64,000 bases of DNA from Zygnema cylindricum (Eukaryota; Streptophyta; Zygnematophyceae; Zygnematales; Zygnemataceae), in contig JBBHKE010001666.1 in assembly GCA_037447655.1 (NCBI GenBank), positions 1 to 64,000 on the forward strand. The letters run 5' to 3'. This document shows, piece after piece, positions 34,276-46,127 of the stretch (within the stretch, counting starts at the first letter, position 1; the number at the start of each line of letters is the position of its first letter). The notes beneath the pieces were generated by a model. The model did no database searches. It had not been told where the DNA came from and saw only the letters and a list, made by a program, of their open reading frames with translations. The position numbers and the translations under genes are program-made.

Positions 34276-36960
34276 CTTTCCTAAATCTTTAGACTCTACT
34301 AGCCAGTAAGACCACATGCCTCTCAACAGAATTTTAATTTTGGTGCAGGCAAGGGTTTTGTTATCATATTTGCTAGCATTTCCTCATCGGGTAAGTTGCT
34401 AAGCTTTAGAATTTAAGCCATCACTTTTTCTCTTAGAAAGTGTAATTTGATATCAATATGTTTACTTTTGAAGTGATGACTTGGATTAGAAGCAATAGCA
34501 ATAGCAGCTTGATTGTCACACTATAGGACTTGAGGACCTGTCTGCATAAATTTCAGATATTGTAAAAAAGATTTTACCCAAAGAAGTTCTTTAACAGCTG
34601 AGCTGGCTCCCATATTTTCAGCTTCCATGGTTGATTGAGCAGTCACCTTTTGAAGCTTGTGAGTATCGTAGCAAGTACCATCACCGATCTTCAAAATGAA
34701 TCCAGTGGTAGAGCGTCGGTTTGGCATGACACCATAACTCGTATCGCTCCAGGTGCTTATTTTCACTTCATCTCCTCTGAGAGAAAGTCGCATATCCTGT
34801 GTTCCTGCAAGGTATTTGAGAACTCGTTTTGCTGCCTCCTAATCTCATCTTTTCGAGTTCTGAAGGCTTCGGCTCAGAGCTCGAACTGCCGCCGCAATAT
34901 CAGGATGCGTGCAGTTCATGAAATAGATAAGACTCCCAACAACTTGTTTGTAAGGAATTGTGGACATGAACTCTCACTTCCCTGGTTCAATGTCATCCTC
35001 GAGTAGCATTCATCCATCTGTCTCATTTCCTTCCACTTTTTGCCTAAACTCCATAAGGGGTGGCACTCCCTTTTGCCTCTGCCATACCAAATCTTTCGAG
35101 TACATTACGAATAGCCTCTCTCTGAGTGAGATAAATTACATTCTGATTCCTATCTCTCTCTACCTGAATGCCTAAGATATACTTCGCCTCGCCTAAATCC
35201 TTTATTTCAAACCTGGCATTGAAAGATGCTTTTATCTTATTTATCTCATTTATAGACTTACTGATAAGCAGCAGGTCATCTACATACACTGCTACATAGA
35301 TCACACCATCCTCTCCTTCCATGACGTAAACAGAGTGATATGAGCTGATCCTTGTGAAACCTAGACTGGTAAGAAACTCATCTAATTTCATATTCCAGTG
35401 ATGTGGAGCCTGTTTTAATCAGTATAGTGATTTCAACAGTTTACAGACTAGATTTTCCTTTCATTTTTTTGCATACCTTCAGGTTGTTTCATATAAATTA
35501 CTTCCTCTAAATCCCCATGCAAGAAAGCAGTTTTAACATCCATTTGATGCAGCTTGATATTCTCTATTGCAGCTACAGACAACAAGTCTTTGACAGTGGG
35601 AAACCTGACAACAGGAGAAAAGGTTTCCTCATAGTCTATTTCTTCTTTTTGACTAATTCCCTTTTTAACCAGACGAGCTTCATACCTTTCAATAGTGTTG
35701 TCTGGGTTGAGCTTCACTTTGAAGACCCACTTGCAGCCAATGGTTTTCAGATCAGGTGGAAGCTCTAGAAGCTCCCACGTCTGAGCTTCCATAACTAACC
35801 TCATCTTATCATTTGCAGCTGCTATCTAGTGATCCTTTTCAAGAACAGAAAATGCTTCCTGAATGGCAAGAGGCTCCCCGGTGCTTGCAGAAAAAAACAT
35901 ATTGAACATGTTTTCCCCTCAAGCGAGAACTTTGTCTTCTTCCCCCTTGAAAATCTGAGGCTGGAACAGTTGGATCCCGACTTCGATTTTGGGGTCGAGG
36001 AAGATAAGTGCCATCTGTTCTTTGTTGTTCAGTTGCTGAAGGTATTCCAGTATTTTGCACTCTAGAAGAAGAAGAAGTTCAAGCTGTAGATGATTGAACG
36101 GGATCTGATCCAAAATGACATATTTCTGCAGTTTTTTTTTCTTCTCACTTTCATCCATACTAAATACATCTATGGATTCACTCTCATCTTTCACCATAAT
36201 ATTTCTGGCAATCTAAAGGGTATGTTTTTGAGGACAATATACTCTCTATCCTACAGATTCATCATCATATCCCATGAAGATTCTAGGTTTGGACGTTGGG
36301 CTTAGTTTCCAGTTTGGAAAATTATTTAGTACAAACCATTTACTACCAAACACTCTGAAGTGACTAACATCTGGTTTTCTACCTGTCCACACTTATAAGG
36401 TGTTTTTCCTTGAACAGATCTAGTTTTTAATCTGTTCCTAATATATGATGCAGTTTGATAAGCTTCAGCCCAAAACTTAATATCTACTCCTTTATCAGCC
36501 ATCATAGATTTAACACTCTCAGTTAGAGTTTTATTTAACCTTTCTGAGACTCCATTTTACTCAAGAGTATATTTAACAGTAAACTGATGAGAGATACCAT
36601 TTTCTTTTAAATAAGCAGCAAATTCATTGGAAGTACATTCACCTCCATTATCAGATCTTAGAGAAAGATTTGATCTGCCGTGAAGCTTTTCTGCCCAGAT
36701 CCGAAAATGTTGAAAGTGGGTGAAGACCTCCTTTTTCTCCTTCATAATATAGATCCGGCTGATTCTGGAAAAGTCACTTGTGAATGTAACAAAGTATTTG
36801 CTCCTAGCCAGAGATGGTATTTTGGATGCTCCGACACACCTAAATGGATAAGCTCCAAGAGATTAGTTGCTCTAAAATCTGTTGTTTGAGGTAAAGGAAG
36901 TTTATGAAGCTTACCCAGAGCACAACCATCACAAATATTTGACTGTTGCTGAACAAGTTT
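34276..36960 (-). pseudogene. Element G integrase, reverse transcriptase and RNase H (decayed)
   Basis: Minus strand: integrase LSLRSDNGGECTSNEF (about 36630-36680) and, after a stop, [36 protein letters not shown] (about 35680-35740), [20 protein letters not shown] (about 35510), active site VAVYVDDLLLISKS (about 35270, YVDD intact); RNase H WSDTSYGVMPNRRSTTGF (about 34700) and DNQAAIAIA (about 34500). Stops and shifts occur throughout. Confidence 0.88.
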
Positions 36961-38430
36961 AACTCATTCTACCGTATTATTCTTTACCATCTTTTCGAGC
37001 CAGTCGTTATGAACATGACCCAATCTTTTATGCCACAAAACATTATCGGATAAGACACTAGAGTAAGCAAAAGAAGTTGTATTCACCAGGACCATCCGGT
37101 ACAAGTTGTTAGGGCCTCTAGTTCCCATTACAACTACCCTTCCCTCTTTGCTGACTATTTTCTTTCCTTGCTTCTGCAGTATTTCAAAGCCTCTACTTTC
37201 TGCAACTGATGTAGAAAACAAATTATTTTTAAACTGAGGGAAAAACAACACATCATAGAGAGTTGTAGGAATTGCCTTGCAATCTATCTCACACATAAGG
37301 ATGACAGTCCCTTTGGCTTTTGCTTCAACTGTGGAACCACAAGCATAGTAGATCTGTCTAGTGGGGATAGGTTGGAGATTTGTGAAAGAGGCCTTGTTCC
37401 AGCACAAATGAGAAGAGCTTCCAAAGTCCATGATCCATCCGTGGTCTTTGTCTCCCTCCATCAGTATCGCAAGAGCGAAGAAGTATTTGTCGTCAGTTTT
37501 TTGAAAACTAACAACATCCGACACATTTTCTTTGTTGACCAACTCTGGATGCGGTGTGTCAGCTGAAAATGCCTCAGTTTTGGAAGGGGGTGGCGGTGGT
37601 GTAAAAGGTCGCCCTTGTGTTGTGCAGATCTCTTTTGGCCTCCATCCATTTCTGAACACACCTGTCTCACAAGCTTTGAGAAACTCAAGACACTATTTGT
37701 ACAAATGTTCGTGACTGTAACAAAAGACACACTTGTTGTAAGATTGAGAACCTTGATAACCCTGAGATCTGTTTTTTTGATACTGGACATTAAAAGCTAC
37801 AGAAGACTTTCCTGGATTAAGAGCTATAACTGTTGACACTTCCTCTAGCACTAGTTTTATAGCTGTTGCTAGATTCCAGACTGACTAATCCAATTTTTCT
37901 AACCTTGCTAAGGCTCCTTTATATTCTTCAGGAAGTCCTCGCATAAGAATCATAGCCTGATGGTAAGGGGAGAAGTTCCCGCCTGAACATGCATTCTCTG
38001 TTAGTAAAAGTTGAAGTCCATTACAGTATTCTGCCATACTACCACCTGTATACCTATAGTCCCAAATGTTTCCAGCTGTAATAATCTCATGCTGAGCATA
38101 AGCTTTTAGGTAGATTGTTTTCAATGAAGTTCAAATTTCTGACGCCTTTTTCATCTTAATATGTGACATAAGCAAATCCTCTGAAATCGTTAACTTTAAG
38201 AGATGCAAAGCCTGCTGATTTTTCCCACCATAGGATGCATCATTTTCATCAAGACTAACATCAACTATATCAAACAGTTTAACTTGAGTAAAATAGGACT
38301 CAACCAAATCAGACCAATAAAGGTATTTCCTTCCATCAAAAACCGGTATCCGTGAGGGCGGGCCCGTAACCTGTTGTTCTGAGGATAGTACACCCACTGA
38401 AGATGAAGATGAGGTAGGAGTAGTCATCAC
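36961..38430 (-). pseudogene. Element G Gag and protease (decayed)
   Basis: The gag frame starts at an ATG at 38430, 59 bases inside the 5' LTR: MMTTPTSSSSSVGVLSSEQQ up to the LTR end, then VTGPPSRIPVFDG across the primer site. The capsid-like part runs to about 37885. The zinc knuckle (CVFCYSHEHLYK, about 37700-37740) contains a stop before its last cysteine. The protease motif reads MDFGSSSHLC, so the catalytic DSG is DFG. Pre-integrase LWHKRLGHVHNDWL follows. Confidence 0.85.
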
Positions 38431-39189
38431 AAAATAAAAACAAGCAAGAAGCTCTCACAGATGATCAAAAAAACATACGACTTTGGAACACAACCAAAGA
38501 CAATTTAGGCAACTAAATGGCCTACAAATCTGCCACAATGGAGAGAATACAAAGAGGAACACAAGTGCAAATTTACATAGAAATCTGCAAATAGATATGA
38601 GAAATACTCTCAGTCAAATATATCAAAATGTTAAAGCATAATTTGATACAATAAGTTCCTAACTTTTGAAATGGTTAAGTCCTACTCTTAAACCTAAAAG
38701 ATCTAACCTTTTGAAAGCTAATAGCCACTCACTAACCTAACTAAGGTAAGAAGGCATATCAGCCATACATCCATAATATCTACTTGAGCTAAGGAGGATA
38801 CCTGAATATGTCAAGGTATTTCATACAGAATGAATCTCAAGTGAGTGCTTAATCAAACAAAATACCATGTCAGCAGGTTTTTCCAACCGCCCATAAATCA
38901 TAGGCGTGGTCAGGTTAATCGCGTGGTAGCAAATCTCGCCGTCCATCTTTCAAAGTTTCATCAAGATGAAACTTGTATGACCTCGGTCTTCACGGTGAAT
39001 CTTGGTATAACCGAGGTCTATTGAGGTCTCGTCTAGGTTTGTCTAATGTGATACAAAGTGTACTCTCTATGTTTACTTTATACTGCCCTGCGGTATATTG
39101 AACCAGGCTTCCACAAAATAAACCAACTACTTAGAAGACACTCCCCTCACATAGAAGGCTTAGTGAGGACTAAAGTTTTCAAAACAACA
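38372..39189 (-). repeat. Element G 5' LTR
   Basis: 818 bp with terminal TG...CA. The primer site on the minus strand (38357-38371) reads GGTTACGGGCCCGCC, a two-base variant of the half-tRNA complement in which the ATG is ACG. The 5' leader region is U-rich and unlike the A-F leader. Confidence 0.85.
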
Positions 39190-40340
39190 AAGGGAGAGGG
39201 AGAGGGATAAGGAGAGGGAGAGAGAGAAAAATTGAAAATTATTATTGAAAAACGTTTCCTTGGAATATATATCTTATAGTGATGTACTCTCTCGTGTGAT
39301 TTTTTTTTCTTCCGCTTGCTCGCCTACGTGAATTTTTAGTTTGTCAATATATCAAATATTGAGCGAAAAGCCATTAGATGTTATGTTAGTAATCGACATG
39401 AAATGTGTACTTTTGTTTAGAATGTTGTTTGGGTGAGTTTAGGTGATAAGCTTTCACTAGGTGAATCTAATTTTTGCTGTGCATTTTTTTCGTGTAGTGA
39501 TCTCATCATTTGGTTTCCACGCTAGTTAGTGATTTTGTAATTTATGAGTAACTGATTGGGAAAAAATGCTAACACCTTCGATATTCTTAGGTTTTATAAC
39601 GCTTTACAACTTTTGGAAGACACTTTGCTCCCGAAATGTCTTTTCCTAAATCTACTGGAATCCATTTTGTTTTAGAAAAACTCGATATAAAGAATCCTTT
39701 CCATGTGATCCTTTGGATAAGTCAGATTTAGGGTTACAAGTAGTTTGGATGATGCGATACGAAAGTTGGTCGAATACTGGTTACACTATGTTGATATGAA
39801 ATTTGCAGTTGAGAAGAAGGTTACAAAAATTGAAGAAATTGATGATAAAAGTGTAGGATACCAACTCAAGTGATAACCGAAAATCAAGACGCCAAGAATA
39901 TACTTGAAAGAAAAGGGAAGTAGAAATAAAATAAGAAAGACTTCGATGAAGAAATTTTGACCGACGATATCTTCCAAAGTTTAAAAAGCCCGTACTTTTC
40001 AACATCAAGAATTGTACCATTTAGAAGACGTTTGTCTAGGGATAGTTGATTTTAAACAAAATTACGGAACATTGTCAACGGAGAAGAATCTAAATCAAAA
40101 GCTCGTAAGGCACGAGATTTTTTGAAATTAAAAGACATCTTAACTACTTCAAGACATATGCACAGTTGTATCAGTTCGATACATGAGCATTTTTTAGCAC
40201 TCGACATTGCCCACTAATGTTGGAAGTCTTTAATTAAGTCATTTCCAAAAAGGTTTACATGCTAAAAGTCTATATATTTTCTAAGATTTTCGCGGTTTCA
40301 AATATAAGCGTAATGAGTTTATTGATTTTACTGTTAACAC
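39190..40340. other. Unrecognised intergenic DNA
   Basis: It starts with a purine-rich AGGGAGAGGG stretch, then AT-rich DNA. A broken coding-like texture on the plus strand between about 39600 and 40220 (for example KLKDILTTSRHMHS) matches nothing I know. No complete gene. Confidence 0.4.
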
Positions 40341-40572
40341 TGTTGAGAAAGTAATCCTAAGTTAGTTCAGAAGATAGTGCATTAAAAAGAGAGAGCGCAG
40401 TGGCGCAATGGAGAAGCACAGTGCAGAAGTGCAAAGTGGAATAACTTTCTTGTTAAATGGTTAAATCGAGCACGCAACCAGACGATCTTTATCTACAGAG
40501 AAAGAGATTTCAAACGAGCTATAGAGAGCAAGATTTGGATACGTAGATCAAAAGTTACAGGCGTGCAAAGCA

Positions 40573-40590
40573 GAAGCTTCTAGAAGGTTC
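40573..40590 (+). promoter_or_regulatory. Perfect four-unit heat-shock element
   Basis: GAAgcTTCtaGAAggTTC: alternating GAA/TTC units at exact 5-bp spacing, the consensus for heat-shock factor trimers. It lies about 230 bp upstream of the TATA box and is repeated unchanged in the 3' LTR (45354-45371). ONSEN/ATCOPIA78 in Arabidopsis is activated through such an element. Confidence 0.8.
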
Positions 40591-40642
40591 CACAGGAAAC
40601 GGTATGGACTTTTCCGAGGTGGTTCCTAAGTGTTTCCTTGGA

Positions 40643-40736
40643 GTTTCGGGGACATGTCTAGTAGGTTCTTGTGACGAGGAGAGCCACGAGTTTCGGGGAC
40701 ATGTCTAGTAGGTTCTTGCGACGTGGAGAGCCACGA
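40643..40736 (+). repeat. Tandem 47-bp duplication in element H U3
   Basis: Two units (40643-40689, 40690-40736) starting GTTTCGGGGACATGTCTAG and differing at two positions. Also in the 3' LTR (45424-45517). Such direct repeats in U3 often act as enhancer units. Confidence 0.9.
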
Positions 40737-40760
40737 GAAGGACACTTGTCAATAAGTTAG

Positions 40761-40812
40761 AGCTAGAAATGTCTAGAATGTCTAGAAGGGTAGAGTAGAA
40801 AAGAGTATATAT
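40761..40812 (+). promoter_or_regulatory. TCTAGAA series and TATA box of element H
   Basis: CTAGAA occurs three times at 9-10-bp spacing (about 40763-40787), resembling a step-type heat-shock element. It is followed by TATATAT at 40806-40812, predicting a transcription start near 40840. Confidence 0.7.
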
Positions 40813-41102
40813 GAAGTAGGAGAAGTAGACAAATCAATACAATTGGAGAATTGGTTGTGACCATAGTTGAAGAGATAGTAAGAGTCCCTATAGTGAGAAA
40901 GCATTGTAACTCTGCGTGAGTTGAGATACAAAGATAAGTGAAGCCTTGTAAAGAGAACTTGGAGATAATAAAGTAATTCTTCTCGGAGAGGAAAATTTGA
41001 GCAAGTGTGCTTTTACTTTGTGAGTGAATTCTTTGTGGCTTCGGAAGATTCTTGAGTGACCTGTGAGAGAGTTTTTGCTTTGTGAAGCTAGATTGTTGCA
41101 AG

Positions 41103-44100
41103 ATGAGTGAGGCCCACAAAATTCAACATGGTATCGGAGCAAACGAAGCCATGAAGTTCTCCAAGTTTGTTGGAACAAATTTCCACATATGGAAAGCGAA
41201 AATTAAGCAAGTGCTCAAGATGAAGAAACTATGGGGACACGTTGATGGAACCGACCCGGCACCGGCGGCACAAGACGAGCTTGTGGTGTGGCAAGGAAAG
41301 GAGGAAGAGGCCAAAGGTTACATTTTATTGAGTCTTGACGACACTCAAGTATCCCACATTTTAGGATGCGATTCGGCAAAGGGGATGTGGGACACCTTGC
41401 TCAAGGTGTATGAAGATAGTGGAACGGCAAATGTGTTGCAATTAAAGGAGAAACTTGCCACCTTTAAGATGAAGGAGACGGACTCGATTCAAACGCACGT
41501 GAATCGACTTAAGGAGCTTGCGCAGCAACTAACGGCGGTCGGAAAGAAACAAGACGAAGAAGACCTCGTGCTTACGTTATTGAGGAGCCTCCCAAGTGAA
41601 TATAAAATGCTCGTGACGGCGTTAAAATCACAAGAGAAGTTAAAGTTGGAGTACGTCGTAAGTCGGCTACTACAAGAGGAGCTCGACCTCAAGCATGGAG
41701 AAAGTGAGGAGTCGGGAGACTCGGCGCTTTTCACAAAAGGACGCAAGAGCACTACTATGAGGAAGTGCTACAATTGCGGCAAAGCGGGTCACATGGCGAA
41801 GAATTGCCGACTATCGAAGAAGGCAAATGAGAGGCCGAAGGGAGGGAGCTCAACGGCATGCTACAATTGCGGAAAGGAGGGTCATCGAGCGTATGAGTGC
41901 AAACACAAGAAAGGCAACGCGATGACCGTGGAACTTCAACAAGCAAATCTCGTGGAGAAGAAGGGAAGTTCAAGTGATTGGATTGTAGACTCGGGAGCAA
42001 CGCATCATATGTGTAATGAAAAGTCGTTGTTTGTAACTCTCACTAAATTGGATACACCAAAAAGAATTATTGTTGCTAATAATGAGGCTTTAGAGGTAAA
42101 TATGGAGGGTGATGTGAGAGTAGATTTACCCACGGGTAGAGGTATAAACCGAGTCACTTTGAAAAATGTGTTTTATACTCCGCAATTAAAGAAGAATTTA
42201 TTTAGTGTGATCCATGCCGTGAAGTTTGGACATAGAGTTGTATTTAAAGAGAAGTATAAGTGTGAGATTATTGAAGAGAGCACGGGTAGAGTAAAAGGTG
42301 AAGGAATAGCGGAAGGGAATTTATTTAAGTTAAGAGTAAGGATACCAAGAGTGAGAGGGGGATCATTTATTGCCGAGGGAAATTCAAGTGAGTTAAAGTC
42401 CTTTAGTTTATGGCATAAAAGGTTTGCGCATTTAGGAGAGGCCAACTTAAAGAAGTTAATTGAGAAGAAAATGGTGAAGGGGCTTGAAGGAGTTAGTGGA
42501 ACTCTAACGGGGGTGTGTGACGGTTGTTTGGAGGGGAATTAACATAGAGAGCCGTTTAAACGCACGGAGGAGAGAAGAACTCGGGAGAAGCTTGAGCTTG
42601 TCCACACGGACATAAGTGGACCGCACCCGAGGAGTCTTGGAGGGAGTAAATATTTCATCACTTTCACGGATGATTGTACGAGGAAAGTGTGGATTTACTT
42701 CATGAGGGAGAAACGGGAAGCTCTCGAGAGGTTTAAGGAGTTTAAGGCCGAAGCCGAGAAATATTCCGAAAAGAAGGTGAAGGCGCTACGATCCGACAAC
42801 GGCGGAGAATACACCTCAGGAGCTTTTAAGTCGTTTTGTAAGAAGGAGGGAATTCGGCAAGAATTTACTACCCCTTATAGCCCGCAACAAAACGGAGTGG
42901 CCGAAAGATTAAACCGAATGTTGGTGGAGGGTGCACGAGCTATGGTCCACTCGGCGGACCTCGACAAGTCATTTTGGGCCGAGGCGATTTATTGCACCGT
43001 GCATGTTAAGAATCGGTCACCAAGCGCAAACTTAGAAGACGTTACCCCCGAGGAGGCATGGAGTGGCTACAAGCCGAGTGTGCAACACTTGCGAGTGTTC
43101 GGATGCAAAGCGAGCGTATTTATTCCTTCACAAAAGCGAAAGAAGTTTGATAAGAAAAGTTGGACGGGAGTTTTCGTTGGATATGATGCGGCGAAAAAGG
43201 CGTATCGCGTTTGGGATACGAAAAAGCAAAAGGTCGTATCAAGCCGAGATGTTATTGTCCATGAAAAACAAGAGGCTAAAGAGGAGTCATTTGAGGATAT
43301 GGAAATTAAGGAGCATGAAGAGGAGGTGGAGGTGGAAGAAGAAGCAAGTCCTTCGAGTTCGACTAGCACTCCACCCGAGACGGATGAGGCAAATTCAACT
43401 CCGGAAACAAGCCCGCAGGCACCGAGGAGATCCGGAAGAGTGAGAACAACACCAAAGAGATTAACCGCTACGAGACTTGGTGGTGTGAATGAGGAATTTG
43501 CCGGATTTGCATATTGTTTTCTTACGGAAGAGGAGGAGCCGCAGAGTTTTCAAGAGGCGATTACGTGTGCCGAAGCACAAAAATGGAGGGCGGCTATGGA
43601 CGACGAAATGAGGAGTCTCTATGACAATGACACGTGGGAACTCGTCCCAAGACCGGAGGGGAAAAATATTGTCGGTTGCAAATGGGTCTACAAAATTAAG
43701 AGGAAGGCGGACGGGACCGTGGAGCGTTACAAAGCCCGTTTAGTCGCGAAGGGATATTCCCAAAAGGAGGGGATTGACTACAATGAAACTTTTGCACCGG
43801 TTGTGAAATTTTCAAGCTTAAGGAGTTTGGTCGCGATTGCCGCATTGGAGGGCATGAAGATGCATCAAATGGACGTGAAGACGGCGTTCCTCAATGGAGA
43901 GCTTGACGAGGAAATTTATATGGAGCAACCGGAAGGCATGGTGAAGAAGGGAGAGGAGGACCTTGTGTGCAAGTTAAAGAAGCCTCTCTATGGTCTTAAA
44001 CAAGGACCACGGTGTTGGAATCACCGTATCGACGGTGAAATGAAAAAGGAAGGCTTTGAGAGATTTGAGACGGATAGAGCGGTGTATAAGCGTGGAGTAG

Positions 44101-45098
44101 GAAAATCTCTCACAATTGTGTCTATCTATGTGGATGATGTGAACATCTTTGGTTATCTCGATGATGAAATTTTGAAAGTTAAAAGGTTTCTCAAAAGTAA
44201 GTTTGAAATGAGTGATTTAGGAGAAACTAATTATTTGTTGGGAATTAAAGTGGATATTGATAAAGAGAAAGGCGAGGTGACCATGCACCAAGAGAAGTAC
44301 GCGAGAGAAGTCCTCAAGCGATTTAATATGGAGAATTGCAAGCCGGTGAGCACACCAATGGACACGGGGCTGAAGCTCACGAAAAATATGTGTCCAACGA
44401 ACGAGGACGAAAGGGAGCAAATGAAGGAAGTACCGTATCGAGAAGCGGTCGGGAGCTTGATGTATTTGATGGTAGCAACGAGACCGGATTTGGCTGCGGC
44501 GGTTGGGAGTGTTTCCCAATTCATGGAGAATCCGGGAATTATACATTGGCAAGCCGTGAAAAGAATTTTGCGTTACCTCAAAGGAACGGTGAATTTCGGT
44601 TTAAAATTCAAGAGAGGAGAATCCGTAGAATTCACCGGATATGTCGACTCAGATTGGGGAGGCGACGAAGACACACGGCGAAGCACGACCGGATATGTTT
44701 TTACATGCGGAGGCGCAGCAATAAGTTGGAGCTCCCGAAGACAAAGGACGGTTGCCCTATCGAGCACGGAAGCCGAATATATGGCAGCAACACACGCTAC
44801 GAAGGAAGCCATATGGTTAAGGGCGTTCTTTAAAGAGGCGGGATTCGAGCAAGGAACAACGGTGATATACTCGGATAATCAAGGAAGTATTGCTCTCATG
44901 AAAAATCCCGTTTATCATGCTCGCACAAAGCATATTGACATTCAATTTCATTTTGTTAGAGAATATGTTGAAAGTAAAGAGATAAAATTTGAGTATGTGC
45001 ATACGAGCATGCAAGCGGCGGATAGTTTGACAAAGGCAATCTCAAGAGAGAAAGTAAATTTGTGTAATGAGTTATTTGGACTTGTAAGTCATCATTGA
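41103..45098 (+). pseudogene. Element H Gag-Pol polyprotein (single premature stop)
   Basis: One frame of about 1,331 codons, broken only by TAA at 42540-42542 (codon 480). The start is in the 5' LTR: MSEAHKIQHGIGANEAMKF at 41103, or an in-frame ATG at 41082. Domains: UBN2-type gag (about 15-200), two CCHC knuckles (CYNCGKAGHMAKNC about 222-235, CYNCGKEGHRAYEC about 255-268), protease WIVDSGATHHM (about 293-303), pre-integrase LWHKRFAHLG, integrase with HTDISGP (about 501), RSDNGGEYTS (about 565) and QNGVAERLNR (about 600), RT with GCKWVYKIKR (about 858) and YVDD (about 1009), RNase H with SSTEAEYMAA and SDNQGSIAL. All catalytic motifs look intact. The stop falls inside the cysteine-rich pre-integrase motif, where relatives have a sense codon, so it is a mutation, not a gag/pol boundary. 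Confidence 0.94.
41129..41140 (+). promoter_or_regulatory. Element H primer-binding site (3' end of initiator tRNA-Met)
   Basis: TGGTATCGGAGC abuts the 5' LTR. The plant standard is TGGTATCAGAGC; one base differs. It contrasts with the half-tRNA sites of the other elements. Confidence 0.92.
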
Positions 45099-45112
45099 AC
45101 TAACTAATGATT

Positions 45113-45121
45113 AAGAGGGGG
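45113..45121 (+). promoter_or_regulatory. Element H polypurine tract
   Basis: AAGAGGGGG directly before the 3' LTR, 14 bases after the polyprotein stop. Confidence 0.88.
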
Positions 45122-45909
45122 TGTTGAGAAAGTAATCCTAAGTTAGTTCAGAAGATAGTGCATTAAAGGGAGAGAGCGCAGTGGCGCAATGGAGAAGCAC
45201 AGTGCAGAAGTGCAAAGTGGAATAACTTTCTTGTTAAATGGTTAAATCGAGCACGCGACCAGACGATCTTTATTTACAGAGAAAGAGCTTTCAAACGAGC
45301 TATAGAGATCAAGATTTGGATACGTAGATCAAAAGTTACAGGCGTGCAAAGCAGAAGCTTCTAGAAGGTTCCACAGGAAACGGTATGGACTTTTCCGAGG
45401 TGGTTCCTAAGTGTTTCCTTGGAGTTTCGGGGACATGTCTAGTAGGTTCTTGTGACGAGGAGAGCCACGAGTTTCGGGGACATGTCTAGTAGGTTCTTGC
45501 GACGTGGAGAGCCACGAGAAGGACACTTGTCAATAAGTTAGAGCTAGAAATGTCTAGAATGTCTAGAAGGGTAGAGTAGAAAAGAGTATATATGAAGTAG
45601 GAGAAGTAGACAAATCAATACAATTGGAGAATTGGTTGTGACCATAGTTGAAGAGATAGTAAGAGTCCCTATAGTGAGAAAGCATTGTAACTCTGTGTGA
45701 GTTGAGATACAAAGATAAGTGAAGCCTTGTAAAGAGAACTTGGAGATAATAAAGTAATTCTTCTCGGAGAGGAAAATTTGAGCAAGTGTGCTTTTACTTT
45801 GTGAGTGAATTCTTTGTGGCTTCGGAAGATTCTTGAGTGACCTGTGAGAGAGTTTTTGCTTTGTGAAGCTAGATTGTTGCAAGATGAGTGAGGCCCACAA
45901 AATTCAACA
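45122..45909 (+). repeat. Element H 3' LTR
   Basis: 788 bp, near-identical to 40341-41128. Heat-shock element, tandem repeats and TATA are all conserved. Confidence 0.96.
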
Positions 45910-46127
45910 GACACATATAAATATCTTGAAAAAGCAATTGCGTAATCATAGCTAAGTCAAAGATGAAAGCGACTCCCACTTCAAAGATATCATATTGGTG
46001 TGAATAAAGTCTAAGGACATTACTTTGATCAAAAAGAAAAATTTCTACCGAATTTATACCAAACTTGAAAACGTTTGGTCCGTGAAGGTAAGATGATAGC
46101 TCCTTCAGGTATACACGGTGTTAAAAG

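Larger units (their letters stand above)
33394..39189 (-). mobile_element. Copia element G
   Basis: A minus-strand Copia element with LTRs 33394-34275 (882 bp) and 38372-39189 (818 bp), a distinct LTR family beginning TGTTGTTTTGAAA and ending AGAACAACA in element orientation. Gag opens TGPPSRIPVFDG, placing it in the same half-tRNA lineage. The flanks (GGGAA left, AAGGG right) are not a duplication, and the right flank does not continue the interrupted transposase, so one end has been rearranged. All coding is degraded. Confidence 0.88.
40341..41128 (+). repeat. Element H 5' LTR
   Basis: TGTTGAGAAAGTAATCC ... AAAATTCAACA, 788 bp, same length as the 3' copy. U3 holds a four-unit heat-shock element, two 47-bp tandem repeats, a TCTAGAA series and a TATATAT box. 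The last part encodes the first residues of Gag. Confidence 0.96.
40341..45909 (+). mobile_element. Copia element H, young and nearly intact
   Basis: 5,569 bp with two 788-bp LTRs differing at about seven positions by eye (about 1%), TG...CA ends, a plant-type initiator-tRNA primer site, one polyprotein frame with a single stop, and polypurine tract AAGAGGGGG. Flanks AACAC and GACAC match at 4 of 5 bases. It differs from the other Copia elements here in gag (two zinc knuckles), primer site and LTR content, and is the youngest insertion in the window. Heat-shock elements in the LTR suggest stress-responsive transcription. Confidence 0.95.

Noticed and set aside
40388-40412. tRNA gene in the element H LTR (GTGGCGCAATGG resembles an A box)
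   Set aside because: No B box at the right distance and no cloverleaf; probably chance.
42540-42542. Stop codon as a regulated gag/pol boundary in element H
   Set aside because: It lies within the pre-integrase cysteine motif, downstream of the protease, where relatives read through with a sense codon.
43067-43443. Long antisense and alternate-frame ORFs inside element H
   Set aside because: They overlap a frame with all Copia catalytic motifs; codon bias of the real frame opens them by chance.
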